This document shows positions 34,625 to 44,690 of a stretch of DNA of 64,000 nt, piece by piece; position 1 is the first letter of the stretch; each line of letters starts with the position of its first letter. Below the pieces are notes generated by a model. It saw only the letters and a program-made list of their open reading frames with translations, had not been told where the DNA came from and did no database searches. The position numbers and the translations under genes were made by a program. The stretch spans positions 1 through 64,000 of the forward strand of contig CALVDG010000010.1 of NCBI GenBank assembly GCA_944326255.1. Direction: 5' to 3'. Source of the DNA: an uncultured Bacteroidales bacterium. GTDB taxonomy: Bacteria > Bacteroidota > Bacteroidia > Bacteroidales > UBA932.

Positions 34625-36280
34625 ATGTTTACAGGCATTTTTAAGAGGACGTTGATGTCCGTGGCGGTAACAGTTGCGGCTGTTTTCTCCGTATATGCGC
34701 AGTCGGAGGAGTTCAATACCGGGAAGTATCTGGAAATACAGTCCATGATTCTCAGGACCCTGGAGTCTCAATATGTGGATTCGGTTAAGCTGGATGAGCT
34801 GATACACAAAGGTATAGATGAGATGCTCTCCACACTGGACCCGTATACCGTGTTTATTCCGGAGGAAAATGAGGAGGCTCTGGATATTATGACTACAGCC
34901 AGTTACGGTGGAGTGGGGGCTTTGATTCAGAAGACATCGGCCGGCTATATAATCATCGCTGAGCCGTATGAGGGTTCGGCGGCCATAAAGGCAGGACTCA
35001 ATCCGGGGGACACCATCGTCGCCATTGATGGAGTGAGTACCAAGGATCTGCCTGTAGACCAGTGCAGCGGGAAGATGAGGGGGCGTCCGGGTACGGTGCT
35101 CAATATGACTGTGGTCAAGGGGCGCGGCGGGGATACCGTGGATGTGGCCCTGACCCGTGAGAGGATACATATTCCGGACGTGGTGTATTACGGATTCCTG
35201 AGTGACGACTCGACCGGCTATATCCAGATAGGCGGATTTACTAAGGACGGGTCCAAGGATGTCCGCAAGGCTCTTGAGGCCCTTAAGGCTGACGGCAGGA
35301 TGAAGCGGCTGGTACTTGACCTTCGCGGCAACGGGGGCGGACTCATGGACGAGGCGGTAAACATTGTCTCCATGTTCGTTCCGAAAGGCTCGCTTGTGGT
35401 CTCGGCCAGGGGCAAGCATCCCGAGACTCATTTTGAGTACAGGACCGAGACAGCTCCGGTGGACACCCTGTTGCCTTTGATGGTGATGGTCAATTCAGGT
35501 TCGGCATCGTCCTCCGAGATAGTCGCCGGTGCCCTGCAGGACATGGACAGGGCTGCTGTCGCCGGTATCCGTACCTACGGAAAGGGACTGGTGCAGACTA
35601 TCAGGCCTGTGGGATACAATACCTCTCTAAAGGTGACAACTGCAAAGTATTATACGCCCAGCGGCCGTTGCGTTCAGGCCATAGACTACAGCCACCGCAA
35701 TGAGGACGGCAGCGTGGGTACCGTTCCCGACTCCCTTAAAAAGGAGTTCAGGACGAAGGGCGGGCGTCCGGTCTATGACGGAGGCGGTATCACTCCCGAT
35801 ATCATAGTAGAGCCGGATACGTACAGCCGTCCTGTTCTCTCTATGATTTACAGCAATGTTCTCAGTGATTACGCAATCAGATATTTCAACGCGCATGACA
35901 GTATTGCTCCGGCAGGTGAGTTCAGGCTTACCGATGAGGAATATGAGGATTTTGTCAAGTTTGCCTCGAAGAAGGAGTTCGATGTCAGAACAGAGGCTCA
36001 GATAGAGATGGAAGGTGTGCTGGATGTGGCTGAGCGCGAGGGCCTGGGAGAGAACCTCGAGGGTCTGGACGAGGAGATGGAGGAACTGCTGGACCGCATG
36101 TCCCTTACCAAGGAAGAATTCCTGCTGGCTAACAAATCCCGCATCAAGCCGCTGCTGGAGGATGAGATAGCCTTGAAGTTCTACCTGCGTCGCGGCGGGG
36201 TCGAGTCTGTCCTCCGTCAGGACACCCAGCTTCAAAAGGCCCTTGAGCTCTGGGACGGAACTATTCCCTCCGTGGAGTAG
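34625..36280 (+). CDS. S41-family carboxy-terminal processing protease
   Basis: This 551-residue protein has an N-terminal signal segment ending AVFSVYAQ. A PDZ domain is at about 80-190 (GGVGALIQK, GLNPGDTIVAIDG). The S41 core has NSGSASSSEIVAGAL near 289-303 with the serine nucleophile, and YGKGLVQ with the catalytic Lys about 25 residues later. CtpA/Tsp-like enzymes trim or degrade periplasmic proteins from the C-terminus. The gene ends 3 nt from the convergent MATE gene. Confidence 0.95.
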   Translation: MFTGIFKRTLMSVAVTVAAVFSVYAQSEEFNTGKYLEIQSMILRTLESQYVDSVKLDELIHKGIDEMLSTLDPYTVFIPEENEEALDIMTTASYGGVGALIQKTSAGYIIIAEPYEGSAAIKAGLNPGDTIVAIDGVSTKDLPVDQCSGKMRGRPGTVLNMTVVKGRGGDTVDVALTRERIHIPDVVYYGFLSDDSTGYIQIGGFTKDGSKDVRKALEALKADGRMKRLVLDLRGNGGGLMDEAVNIVSMFVPKGSLVVSARGKHPETHFEYRTETAPVDTLLPLMVMVNSGSASSSEIVAGALQDMDRAAVAGIRTYGKGLVQTIRPVGYNTSLKVTTAKYYTPSGRCVQAIDYSHRNEDGSVGTVPDSLKKEFRTKGGRPVYDGGGITPDIIVEPDTYSRPVLSMIYSNVLSDYAIRYFNAHDSIAPAGEFRLTDEEYEDFVKFASKKEFDVRTEAQIEMEGVLDVAEREGLGENLEGLDEEMEELLDRMSLTKEEFLLANKSRIKPLLEDEIALKFYLRRGGVESVLRQDTQLQKALELWDGTIPSVE

Positions 36281-36283
36281 ATA

Positions 36284-37585
36284 CTAGGCCGGGATTCTGG
36301 AGAAGACCTGGCGGCGGGCGGTGAGGGTCATGTAGATGTCGCGGGCGATGAGGTGGGCGAAGTAGGCCATGTAGAGGGCCTGGATGCCCATCAGGCCGCG
36401 GAAGGCGAAGTAACAGGCGTAGAATGACACGCAGGCCCAGATCATGCCGTTGCGGATGGCCCGTGCAGCGGTGGCCCCGATGAAGATACCGTCCCACATG
36501 AAGGCCATGCAGCTGAACGCCGGCATGATTACCAGCCATATCATATAAGGTCTGGATGCATCGATTACAGCTGTCTCGGTGGTCATCATGCTGACCATCC
36601 ACTGTCCGCCGATGCCGTAGGCCACGGTTGAGATGACGGCCAGCCCTGCAGTCCATATGAAGAGCAGACGGACGGCCTTGTGCAGTGACGGCTTGTCCTG
36701 AGCCCCGATGTAGCGTCCCGTAAGGGCTTCTCCGGCGTATGCGAATCCGTCCAGAATGTAGGAGTAGAGCATCAGCAGCTTCATGATGATGGTGCTGACG
36801 GCCAGCTGTACGTCACCGTAATGGGCGGCCAGAGATGTGAATCCGCAGTATATCAGCATGAAGCAGAGCGAGCGCAGGAAGAGGTTGGCATTGAGCACAT
36901 AGAACGACTTCATGTACTTGAACCGCACGTCCCGCCTTATGTTGACGTATCCGAACAGTTTGCGGTAGTGTACTGCCATCAGTACCGAGGCCAGGATGAG
37001 GCCGGTGTACTGGGCGATGACCGTGCCGAGCGCGACTCCTGCGAAGCCGAGCGGAGTGTGCAGGCCCAGCCAGATACTGGCCGATAGGTTGACTATATTG
37101 ACCGTCATGTCCACTATCATCGGAAAGACGGTATTCTGCATACCGATGAACCAGCCCTTGAAGACCATCAGCGAGAGGGTGGCCGGAGCGTCCCATATCC
37201 TGATGAAGAAATACTTGCGGGCCAGTTCCTGCACTTCTCCGGAGCAGTCTATGAACAGAAACGCCGTCTCGACGAACAGCCACTGAATGGCTATCAGGAA
37301 AGTAGCCGAGAGCAGGGCTGTCGATTCTCCCTGGACGAAATACTTTATGGCTCCGGCCATGTCCTTGCGGCCGTAGGCCTGGGCGGTCAGACCGCCGGTG
37401 CCGACCCGCAGAAAGCCGAAGTTCCAGTACAGCAGATCGAAGAGCATCGAGCCTACTGCGATGGCCCCGATAGCGGCCACATTGCCCAGGCGGCCGGATA
37501 CGGCGATGTCTACCATGCCCACCAGGGGGACGGTGATGTTGGCCAGGATGCTTGGAACAGCGAGCTTGAGTATCCGTCTGTTCAT
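36284..37585 (-). CDS. MATE-family efflux transporter (DinF-like)
   Basis: This 433-residue protein has about 12 hydrophobic segments and the MATE opening RILKLAVPSILANITVPLVGMVDIAVSGRLG. MATE proteins export cationic compounds in exchange for Na or H. The substrate is unknown. It ends in TAG and lies 4 nt downstream of the rsgA stop, with rsgA first in the transcript. Confidence 0.92.
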   Translation of the reverse strand: MNRRILKLAVPSILANITVPLVGMVDIAVSGRLGNVAAIGAIAVGSMLFDLLYWNFGFLRVGTGGLTAQAYGRKDMAGAIKYFVQGESTALLSATFLIAIQWLFVETAFLFIDCSGEVQELARKYFFIRIWDAPATLSLMVFKGWFIGMQNTVFPMIVDMTVNIVNLSASIWLGLHTPLGFAGVALGTVIAQYTGLILASVLMAVHYRKLFGYVNIRRDVRFKYMKSFYVLNANLFLRSLCFMLIYCGFTSLAAHYGDVQLAVSTIIMKLLMLYSYILDGFAYAGEALTGRYIGAQDKPSLHKAVRLLFIWTAGLAVISTVAYGIGGQWMVSMMTTETAVIDASRPYMIWLVIMPAFSCMAFMWDGIFIGATAARAIRNGMIWACVSFYACYFAFRGLMGIQALYMAYFAHLIARDIYMTLTARRQVFSRIPA

Positions 37586-37589
37586 CGTT

Positions 37590-38561
37590 CTACCTGTATT
37601 TGCCCTCCTCGTCCAGCATTCCGAGATAGGATGTATAGCGTTCCGGGGATATTGTGCCTTCTTCCACTGCCTCCAGTACCGCGCAGCCCGGTTCGTGGGT
37701 GTGGGTGCAGGGTTTGTAGCGGCAGTTGTCGGCTATCCGCAGCATCTCGGGAAAGTAGGTGGAGATCTCCTCCGGCTCGATGTCCACGAGGCCGAAGCCC
37801 CTGATGCCCGGGGTATCGATGATGAAGCCGCCTCCGTGAACGGGATATATCTCGTAGAAAGTGGTGGTGTGCTTTCCCTGCCGGTATTTGTCCGATATCT
37901 CCGATGTCTTGGGGTCGAGAGCGGGATCTATGGCCTTGATAAGCGAGGACTTGCCGACACCAGATACTCCTGAGAACATGGAGACGCCGCCCTCATTGCA
38001 TTTTTTACGAAGTTCGTCAATGCCCTCGCCGGTAAGCACTGAGATGTCCATTATGGGATAGCCGGCATCGCCGTAGATGCTGTGGAACAGCCCGCTTCTG
38101 GCAGTCAGCTCCTCATTGTCCTTGTAGAGGTCGCATTTGTTGAGGATGATTGTCACCGGCACTTTATATGCCTCGCAGGTGACCAGGAAGCGGTCGATGA
38201 AGGGCCACTTGGTCTCGGGACAGTCAAGGGTGACTATCAGATAGGCCGTATCGATGTTGGAGGCAAGGATGTGGCACTGACGGGAGAGGTTGGTGGACTT
38301 GCGGATGATGTAGTTCTTTCTCGGCAGCACCTTGGTGATGGTCGCCTCGTCCGCCGGTCTGCCGTCGCTGCCCACCGGTACGGAATATTCCACGCGGTCG
38401 CCTACGGCCACGGGGTTGGTGGCCGTCGAGCCGCTCAGCCGCAGCTTTCCTCTTACCACTGCGTTGAATGGCTCCCACAGCGGCAGCTCCGACAGCAGAT
38501 AGTGGCTGCCCGTGTTCTTGACCACGGTGGCGGTCCCGGTATGTACTTTGTTCTCGCCCAT
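37590..38561 (-). CDS. rsgA: Ribosome small-subunit-dependent GTPase RsgA
   Basis: The protein is 323 residues from ATG 38561 (MGENKVHTGTATVVKNTG). The open frame continues 101 codons upstream, but that part is antisense to the polyprenyl synthase gene and is not part of the family. It has an OB fold, a circularly permuted GTPase with the NKCD and GVSGVGKSSL motifs, DTPGIRGFG, and a C-terminal zinc finger (CRYKPCTHTHEPGC). RsgA checks maturation of the 30S subunit. It is divergent from the polyprenyl synthase gene. Confidence 0.96.
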   Translation of the reverse strand: MGENKVHTGTATVVKNTGSHYLLSELPLWEPFNAVVRGKLRLSGSTATNPVAVGDRVEYSVPVGSDGRPADEATITKVLPRKNYIIRKSTNLSRQCHILASNIDTAYLIVTLDCPETKWPFIDRFLVTCEAYKVPVTIILNKCDLYKDNEELTARSGLFHSIYGDAGYPIMDISVLTGEGIDELRKKCNEGGVSMFSGVSGVGKSSLIKAIDPALDPKTSEISDKYRQGKHTTTFYEIYPVHGGGFIIDTPGIRGFGLVDIEPEEISTYFPEMLRIADNCRYKPCTHTHEPGCAVLEAVEEGTISPERYTSYLGMLDEEGKYR

Positions 38562-38607
38562 GAACTTTGTTTCGTGCCGCGAAGATACAAAATTTGGAGA
38601 CTTTGCG

Positions 38608-38615
38608 TATCTTTG
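38608..38615 (+). promoter_or_regulatory. -7 box of the polyprenyl synthase gene
   Basis: TATCTTTG (TAnnTTTG). It lies 13 nt before ATG 38628 and 31 nt before ATG 38646. The opposite strand has TATCTTCG nearby for rsgA. Confidence 0.5.
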
Positions 38616-38645
38616 CCCCGCAACGCAATGCAAAGTAATATCAAG

Positions 38646-39623
38646 ATGTATACATTGGCAGAGATAGACAAGATAGTCTCCAACGGGATATGCGCCCTGG
38701 ATCTGAAAGGGGAGCCTGAGGAACTTTACAGACCTATAGAATACACTATGTCCATCGGGGGCAAGCGGATCCGTCCGCGTCTGGCCCTGCTGGTCTGCTC
38801 GCTGTTCTCGGACGAGATAGATGCCTCGCAGGTGTATCCGGCACTCGGTCTGGAGATATTCCATTCATTTACTCTGATACACGACGATATCATGGACAGG
38901 GCGGATCTTAGGCGAGGGCAGCTCACCGTCTATAAAAAGTGGAACGAGAATATCGCCATACTTTCCGGAGACGTGATGTCTATCCAGGCCTATGAGTATG
39001 TAAGCAAGGCACCTTCGGACAAGCTGCGGGCCGTGCTGGAGATATTCAGTGATACAGCCAGGAAGGTCTGCGAGGGGCAGCAGTACGATATGAATTACGA
39101 GACGATGCCGGTGGTGACGATGGATGACTACATCATGATGATAGGTCTGAAGACCTCGGCCCTGATAGCCGGTGCGGCCAGGATGGGCGCGGTGCTCGGC
39201 GGAGCTGACGCGAAGTCGGCCGAGGCTCTGTATCAGTACGGCTATGACCTGGGTCTGGCGTTTCAGATAACGGATGATTATCTGGATACGTTCGGAGACC
39301 CGGCCGTGTTCGGCAAGAATATCGGAGGCGATATCATGAACAATAAGAAGACGTGGCTCTACATCGAGGCGGCCCGTCTGGCTGTAGGAGAGCAGAAGGC
39401 ACGTTTTGAGCAGATATTCCGGATGGGTGAGGACCGTGCGGCAGAGAAGATCGCTGCGGCTCAGCAGCTGTTTACGGAGCTTGGAGTCAAGGACAATGCC
39501 GAGAAGGCCATAGAGCACTATTTCCATAGGGCAATGGAGACTGTCGAGGGACTGTCCCTCGGAACGCAAAAGCTCTCCCTGCTCGAGGAGTTCGCAACTC
39601 AGATAACCTACCGCCGCAAATGA
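38646..39623 (+). CDS. Polyprenyl diphosphate synthase
   Basis: The protein is 325 residues from ATG 38646 (MYTLAEIDKIVSNG). ATG 38628 adds six residues. The much longer upstream frame is antisense to rsgA. It has the first Asp-rich motif DDIMDRADLRRG near 80-91, the second TDDYLDTFGD near 209-218, and GGKRIRPRLALLV. It extends allylic diphosphates with isopentenyl diphosphate, the product of the MEP route to which ispE belongs. Chain length is not certain, though this length and N-terminus resemble the shorter-chain (farnesyl/geranylgeranyl) family. It overlaps the U32 gene by 4 nt (ATGA). Confidence 0.93.
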   Translation: MYTLAEIDKIVSNGICALDLKGEPEELYRPIEYTMSIGGKRIRPRLALLVCSLFSDEIDASQVYPALGLEIFHSFTLIHDDIMDRADLRRGQLTVYKKWNENIAILSGDVMSIQAYEYVSKAPSDKLRAVLEIFSDTARKVCEGQQYDMNYETMPVVTMDDYIMMIGLKTSALIAGAARMGAVLGGADAKSAEALYQYGYDLGLAFQITDDYLDTFGDPAVFGKNIGGDIMNNKKTWLYIEAARLAVGEQKARFEQIFRMGEDRAAEKIAAAQQLFTELGVKDNAEKAIEHYFHRAMETVEGLSLGTQKLSLLEEFATQITYRRK

Positions 39624-40861
39624 GCAAGGGACACAGACTTGAGATAATGGCCCCGGCCGGATGCTTCGAGGCCCTTACCGCTGCCGTGCAGGCTGGGGCT
39701 GATTCGGTGTATTTCGGGGTCGAGGACCTGAACATGCGCTCGCACAGCGCGAACAATTTTACTCTCTCCGACCTTCCGGAGATAGTCCGCTACTGTTCGG
39801 AGAATGACGTAAAGACCTATCTGGCTCTCAATATCATCCTGTATGACGAGGATGTCCCCAAGGCATACAGCACTCTCGATGCAGCGAAGGAGGCGGGAGT
39901 TACGGCCGTCATAGCTTCGGATATCACGACTATAGAGTACGCCCGCCGTATCGGTATGGAAGTGCATATCTCCACTCAGCTCAATATTTCCAATACGGAG
40001 GCAGTCCGCTTCTACTCCCGGTATGCCGATGTGATGGTCCTGGCCCGGGAACTCAATCTGGATCAGGTCAAGGCCATCACCGACCGCATAGCCTCCGAGC
40101 ATATCATGGGGCCTTCGGGCCGTCCGGTGCAGATAGAGATGTTCTGCCACGGTGCTCTCTGCATGGCGGTTTCGGGTAAGTGTTACTTGAGCCTGCACGA
40201 GAACAATCATTCTGCCAACCGGGGCTCCTGTCTCCAGCTCTGCCGCCGGGGCTATCGCGTCACGGACCTCGAGACGGGTTACGAACTGGAGATTGACAAT
40301 AAGTATATCATGTCTCCCAAAGACCTGTGTACCATAGAGTTCCTGGATAAAATGGCGGCAGCCGGCGTCTCGGTCTTCAAGATAGAGGGCCGCGCCCGTC
40401 CGGCGGAATACGTGCAGAAGGTGGTCAGTGCCTACCGTGTTGCGGCGGATGCGGTGGAGGCCGGCACTTTCACTCCGGAGTTCGGAGCCTCGTTCAAGGC
40501 TCAGCTCTCCGAGGTCTTCAACCGCGGCTTCTGGGACGGCTACTATCAGGGTGCCCGCTTGGGCGAGTGGAGCAGCGTCTACGGCAGCAGCGCGACCATG
40601 AAGAAGACCTACGCCGGTAAGGTCAACAATTATTTCTCCAACCTCGGAGTGGCCGAGATCATCGTTGAGGCGGCTCCGCTGAAAGTCGGCCAGCACATTC
40701 TCATCATCGGCCCTACCACAGGTGTCGTGGAGATGGACATCCCGGAGATCCGCGTAGACCTCATACCGGCTCAGAGCGCGGCCCAGGGAGTGGCCTGCTC
40801 CATCCCCGTCCCCACCCGTGTCCGCCGTGCCGACAAAGTCTACATCTTCGAGCACAAATAA
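39620..40861 (+). CDS. U32-family peptidase-like protein (TrhP/YegQ group)
   Basis: This 413-residue protein begins MSKGHRLEIMAPAGCFEAL. The cysteine-rich core (CHGALCMAVSGKCYLS near 175-190 and SCLQLCRRGY near 206-215) is the metal/cluster motif of the group. E. coli relatives TrhP/YegQ take part in making 5-hydroxyuridine in tRNA; others are called collagenase-like. The tRNA role is the more probable here, judged by length and Cys pattern. It overlaps the polyprenyl synthase end by ATGA and ends 56 nt before dnaE. Confidence 0.9.
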   Translation: MSKGHRLEIMAPAGCFEALTAAVQAGADSVYFGVEDLNMRSHSANNFTLSDLPEIVRYCSENDVKTYLALNIILYDEDVPKAYSTLDAAKEAGVTAVIASDITTIEYARRIGMEVHISTQLNISNTEAVRFYSRYADVMVLARELNLDQVKAITDRIASEHIMGPSGRPVQIEMFCHGALCMAVSGKCYLSLHENNHSANRGSCLQLCRRGYRVTDLETGYELEIDNKYIMSPKDLCTIEFLDKMAAAGVSVFKIEGRARPAEYVQKVVSAYRVAADAVEAGTFTPEFGASFKAQLSEVFNRGFWDGYYQGARLGEWSSVYGSSATMKKTYAGKVNNYFSNLGVAEIIVEAAPLKVGQHILIIGPTTGVVEMDIPEIRVDLIPAQSAAQGVACSIPVPTRVRRADKVYIFEHK

Positions 40862-40893
40862 TTGCTCGGGCGGAGGAAATAGTGTTATCTTTG
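40862..40893 (+). promoter_or_regulatory. Promoter of dnaE
   Basis: TTG 40862-40864, 21 nt spacer, TATCTTTG 40886-40893, 24 nt before the dnaE ATG. Confidence 0.65.
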
Positions 40894-40917
40894 TGGGGAA
40901 GAAATCAAGGATAATAT

Positions 40918-43900
40918 ATGTCATTCGCCCACCTGCATGTCCATACCCAGTATTCGATTCTGGACGGTCAGTCCAAGATAGAAGACCTGATCAATACTGC
41001 CGTGGCTAACGGTCAGCCGGCCCTGGCTATTACTGACCACGGCAATATGTTCGCGGCCAAGGAGTTCTTGGACAAAACATCCGTGCAGTTGAAGAAGATA
41101 AATGATAATAGACTGGAGTCCAAGATAGAAAAGGCGAAGGAGGAAGGACTGGATGTCGGAGAGATAAAGCTCGGTGATGACGAGAAGGCGTCGCTCAAGC
41201 CTATTGTGGGCTCGGAGTTCTATGTGGCCGGAGCGAGCCGTTTTGACCGCAAGGGCCGCGAGGACCAGAGTTCCTACCATCTGATCATGCTGGCCAAGAA
41301 CATGGATGGCTACCACAACCTCATCAAGCTCTCGTCCAAGGCTTACATCGAGGGCTTCTACTATAAGCCGCGCATCGACCACGAGCTGATAGAGCAGTAC
41401 CACGAGGGTATAGTCTGCTGCTCGGCCTGTCTGGGAGGAGAGGTGCCTCAGGCCATCATGGAGGGAAAGCCGGAGGAGGCGGAGCGCATAGCGGCGTGGT
41501 ACAAGTCCATCTTCGGTGACGACTATTATCTGGAGGTGCAGCGGCACGAGACCGACGTACCCGGAGCGGAGAAGAGCACCTTTGAACATCAGCAGCAGGT
41601 CAACGAGGTGATATTCAAGATAGCGGAGAAGCTGGGCATCAAGGTAGTGGCCACCAATGACGTGCATTTCGTGCGCAAGGAGGACGGCCCGGCACACGAC
41701 CGTCTGATCTGCATCAGCACCAACTCCGACTTTGACGACCCCAAGCGTCTGCGCTACACCCAGCAGGAATACCTCAAGTCCACCGAGGAGATGTCGGCCA
41801 TCTTCGCCGACCATCCCGAGGTGATATCCAATACCCTGGAGATCGTGGACAAATGCGAGGTGCTGAACCTCAACCACGACCCGATTCTCCCGATATTTCC
41901 TCTGCCGGAGGGATTTACCGATTCCAACGACTACCTGCACTTCCTTACCTACGAGGGAGCGCACCGCCGCTACGGGGAGGACATACCCGAGGCCACGAGG
42001 GAGAGGATTGACTTCGAGCTGGCGACTATCAAGAAGATGGGATTTCCCGATTATTTTCTTATAGTCCAGGATTTTATCAAGGCTGCCCGCAATATGGGCG
42101 TGTGGGTGGGGCCCGGACGAGGCTCCGCTGCCGGCTCGGTGGTGGCCTACTGTCTTACGATTACCAATATTGACCCGATAAAGTACGACCTGCTGTTCGA
42201 GCGTTTCCTGAACCCCGACCGTATATCCATGCCCGATATCGACATTGACTTCGACGACGAGGGCCGCTACAGGGTGTTCAAGTACGTGGAGGACAAGTAC
42301 GGCAAGGACCACGTATCGCACGTGATTACCTTCGGTACGATGGCCACCAAGAGCGTCATCCGCGACGTGGGCCGTATCCAAAAGTTGAGTCTGGACACCA
42401 CGGACAGGCTGGCCAAGCTGGTGCCCAGAAAGGTTACTGTTCAGAAAGATAAGGAGATAGATGATCCTGATCATCCCGGACAGAAGAAGAAAGTGACGGA
42501 GTCCAAGGATGTGGACCCTACTATAAAGCTCTGCCTGGAGAAGGTGCCCGAGTTCAAGGAAGCCTTCAACAGTGGCGACCAGCTGGTCCACGACACCCTC
42601 CTGTACGCCGAGCGGCTGGAGGGTACGGTCCGCAACACCGGCGTACATGCCTGCGCCACCATCATAGGCCGCGACGACCTTACGAACTTCATCCCCCTGA
42701 GCACGGCCAAGGACAAGGAGACCGGCAAGGACATCCTGGTCTCGCAGTTCGAGGGCAGCCTCATCGAGTCGGCCGGTATGCTGAAGATGGACTTCCTCGG
42801 GCTGAAGACCCTGACTATACTGAAAGACACGGTGGAGAACATCCGGCAGTCGCGGGGCGAGGAACTGGACATCAACTCCATCCCTATTGATGACAAGGAA
42901 ACATATGAGCTTTTTTCCCGGGGCGACACTGTGGGTGTGTTCCAGTTTGAGTCCGACGGTATGCAGAAGTGGCTCATGGAGCTTCAGCCCTCCAGGTTCG
43001 AGGACCTTATCGCGATGAACGCTCTCTACCGTCCGGGTCCTATGGACTACATCCCCGACTTCGTGGCCCGCAAGCACGGCCGCAGCAAGATTGAGTACGA
43101 CCTGCCCGACATGGAGGAGTACCTGCACGACACTTACGGAGTGACGGTCTACCAGGAGCAGGTCATGCTGCTGTCCCAGAAGCTGGCCGGCTTCACCAAG
43201 GGAAAGGCCGACAAGCTGCGTAAGGCGATGGGAAAGAAGCAGATCAAGGTTATGGCCGAGCTAAAGGACGAGTTCTTCGCCGGAGGTCTGGAGCACGGAC
43301 ATCCCGAAGCCATACTCAATAAGATATGGAACGACTGGGAGGCATTTGCGTCCTACGCCTTCAACAAGTCACATGCCACCTGCTACGCATGGGTAGGCTA
43401 CCAGACCGGCTACCTCAAGGCTCACTACCGCGCTGAGTATATGGCTGCAGTGCTGAGCAACAACCTCAACAACATCGACGAGATCACCAAGTTCATGGAT
43501 GACTGCCGGCGCAACGGCATGAAAATCCTCGGGCCGGATGTCAACGAGAGCTACACCAAGTTCACCGTCAACAAGGACGGCAACATCCGCTTCGGCATGG
43601 CAGGCATCAAGGGCATCGGTATCGGAGCGGTTAACAGCATCATCGAGGTGCGCAAGGCCGGCGGCCCGTTCAAGGACATCTTCAATTTCATGGAGAGGAT
43701 TCCGTATACTTCGGTCAATAAGAAGGGGGTGGAGGCTCTGGCGTACAGCGGTGCTTTTGATTCGTTCCCGGAGATCAACAGGGGCTCGTTTGCCATGGAT
43801 GCCGGCAAGGGGGAGACCTGTCTGGATCTGCTGCTGCGTTACGGTTCTCTGTATCAGAAGACAGCCGAGTCCATGAAAAACAGTCTCTTCGGAGGTGCGG

Positions 43901-44661
43901 ACGAGGTGGAGACGGTGCGGCCTCAGCTGCCCGTACTGCACGAACTGGACCAGATAGAGATGCTCAAGAAGGAGAAGGAGCTGGTGGGTATGTACATCTC
44001 GGCGCACCCGCTGGACAGGTTCCGTTTCGAGGTGGAGAATTTCACCACCATGAGTATTCCGGAGTGGAGCGCCTATGTGGACGAGGTGTCCTCCAGCAAG
44101 GAGCGCGAGGCTTTCGAGAAGGACCAGTATATAGCCGGCCTGGTGAGCGGTGTGGACATAAGGCCCAAATCCAATGGTATGGGGACTATCTGCAAGGTGA
44201 CTGTAGAGGATTTTAAGGGTTCGGTGACGTTTACGCTCTTTGACAAGGACTATGAGGCGTTCAGCGGATTCCTCAGGGTTCATGAGTTCCTGCTGCTTCG
44301 GGTCTATGTGGCCCCGCGCTTCAACAAGGTCGAGGACAAGAACGCCAGGGGAGGCAAGCGGTTTGAGATTTCGGGCGGTTTCCCGAAGATCAGGGCTATG
44401 TCCCTGCTGGCCAATGTCAGGGAGTCCATGATAAAGGAGATAGTGATAGACGTGCCGCTGGAGATCGTCAACAGCGAGTTTATCAGATCCCTGAAGAAAT
44501 CAGTGCGTCACAACAAGGGCAAGTCCATGCTGACGCTCAATGTGCATGATGACAAGGTCAACGCCGAGTTCTTCTCGCGCAAGTACAGCGTGACGGCGGC
44601 GGACGACTTCCTGTCTTTCCTCAGACTCAACGGACTGCATTATAGAATAAACAAATCATAA
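40918..44661 (+). CDS. dnaE: DNA polymerase III subunit alpha
   Basis: This 1247-residue protein starts MSFAHLHVHTQYSILDGQSK. It has an N-terminal PHP domain (HVHTQYS), a C-family polymerase core with PDIDIDFDDE near 439-448 whose Asp residues are catalytic, VRNTGVHACATIIG, helix-hairpin-helix (KGVEALAYSGAFDSF), and an OB fold (IAGLVSGVDIRPKSNG) in the last third. It is the replicative polymerase subunit. A long frame on the opposite strand (40921-43128) is a shadow of it. Confidence 0.98.
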   Translation: MSFAHLHVHTQYSILDGQSKIEDLINTAVANGQPALAITDHGNMFAAKEFLDKTSVQLKKINDNRLESKIEKAKEEGLDVGEIKLGDDEKASLKPIVGSEFYVAGASRFDRKGREDQSSYHLIMLAKNMDGYHNLIKLSSKAYIEGFYYKPRIDHELIEQYHEGIVCCSACLGGEVPQAIMEGKPEEAERIAAWYKSIFGDDYYLEVQRHETDVPGAEKSTFEHQQQVNEVIFKIAEKLGIKVVATNDVHFVRKEDGPAHDRLICISTNSDFDDPKRLRYTQQEYLKSTEEMSAIFADHPEVISNTLEIVDKCEVLNLNHDPILPIFPLPEGFTDSNDYLHFLTYEGAHRRYGEDIPEATRERIDFELATIKKMGFPDYFLIVQDFIKAARNMGVWVGPGRGSAAGSVVAYCLTITNIDPIKYDLLFERFLNPDRISMPDIDIDFDDEGRYRVFKYVEDKYGKDHVSHVITFGTMATKSVIRDVGRIQKLSLDTTDRLAKLVPRKVTVQKDKEIDDPDHPGQKKKVTESKDVDPTIKLCLEKVPEFKEAFNSGDQLVHDTLLYAERLEGTVRNTGVHACATIIGRDDLTNFIPLSTAKDKETGKDILVSQFEGSLIESAGMLKMDFLGLKTLTILKDTVENIRQSRGEELDINSIPIDDKETYELFSRGDTVGVFQFESDGMQKWLMELQPSRFEDLIAMNALYRPGPMDYIPDFVARKHGRSKIEYDLPDMEEYLHDTYGVTVYQEQVMLLSQKLAGFTKGKADKLRKAMGKKQIKVMAELKDEFFAGGLEHGHPEAILNKIWNDWEAFASYAFNKSHATCYAWVGYQTGYLKAHYRAEYMAAVLSNNLNNIDEITKFMDDCRRNGMKILGPDVNESYTKFTVNKDGNIRFGMAGIKGIGIGAVNSIIEVRKAGGPFKDIFNFMERIPYTSVNKKGVEALAYSGAFDSFPEINRGSFAMDAGKGETCLDLLLRYGSLYQKTAESMKNSLFGGADEVETVRPQLPVLHELDQIEMLKKEKELVGMYISAHPLDRFRFEVENFTTMSIPEWSAYVDEVSSSKEREAFEKDQYIAGLVSGVDIRPKSNGMGTICKVTVEDFKGSVTFTLFDKDYEAFSGFLRVHEFLLLRVYVAPRFNKVEDKNARGGKRFEISGGFPKIRAMSLLANVRESMIKEIVIDVPLEIVNSEFIRSLKKSVRHNKGKSMLTLNVHDDKVNAEFFSRKYSVTAADDFLSFLRLNGLHYRINKS

Positions 44662-44690
44662 AAACATCAACACTCTGAAAAACTGTCGGT

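Noticed and set aside
38082..38645. Long N-terminal extension of the polyprenyl synthase
   Set aside because: It is antisense to rsgA, and the family N-terminus begins at 38646 after a -7 box.
40921..43128. 735-residue open frame on the minus strand
   Set aside because: It is antisense to the first half of dnaE, which has complete motifs and a promoter. The frame has no recognisable domain.
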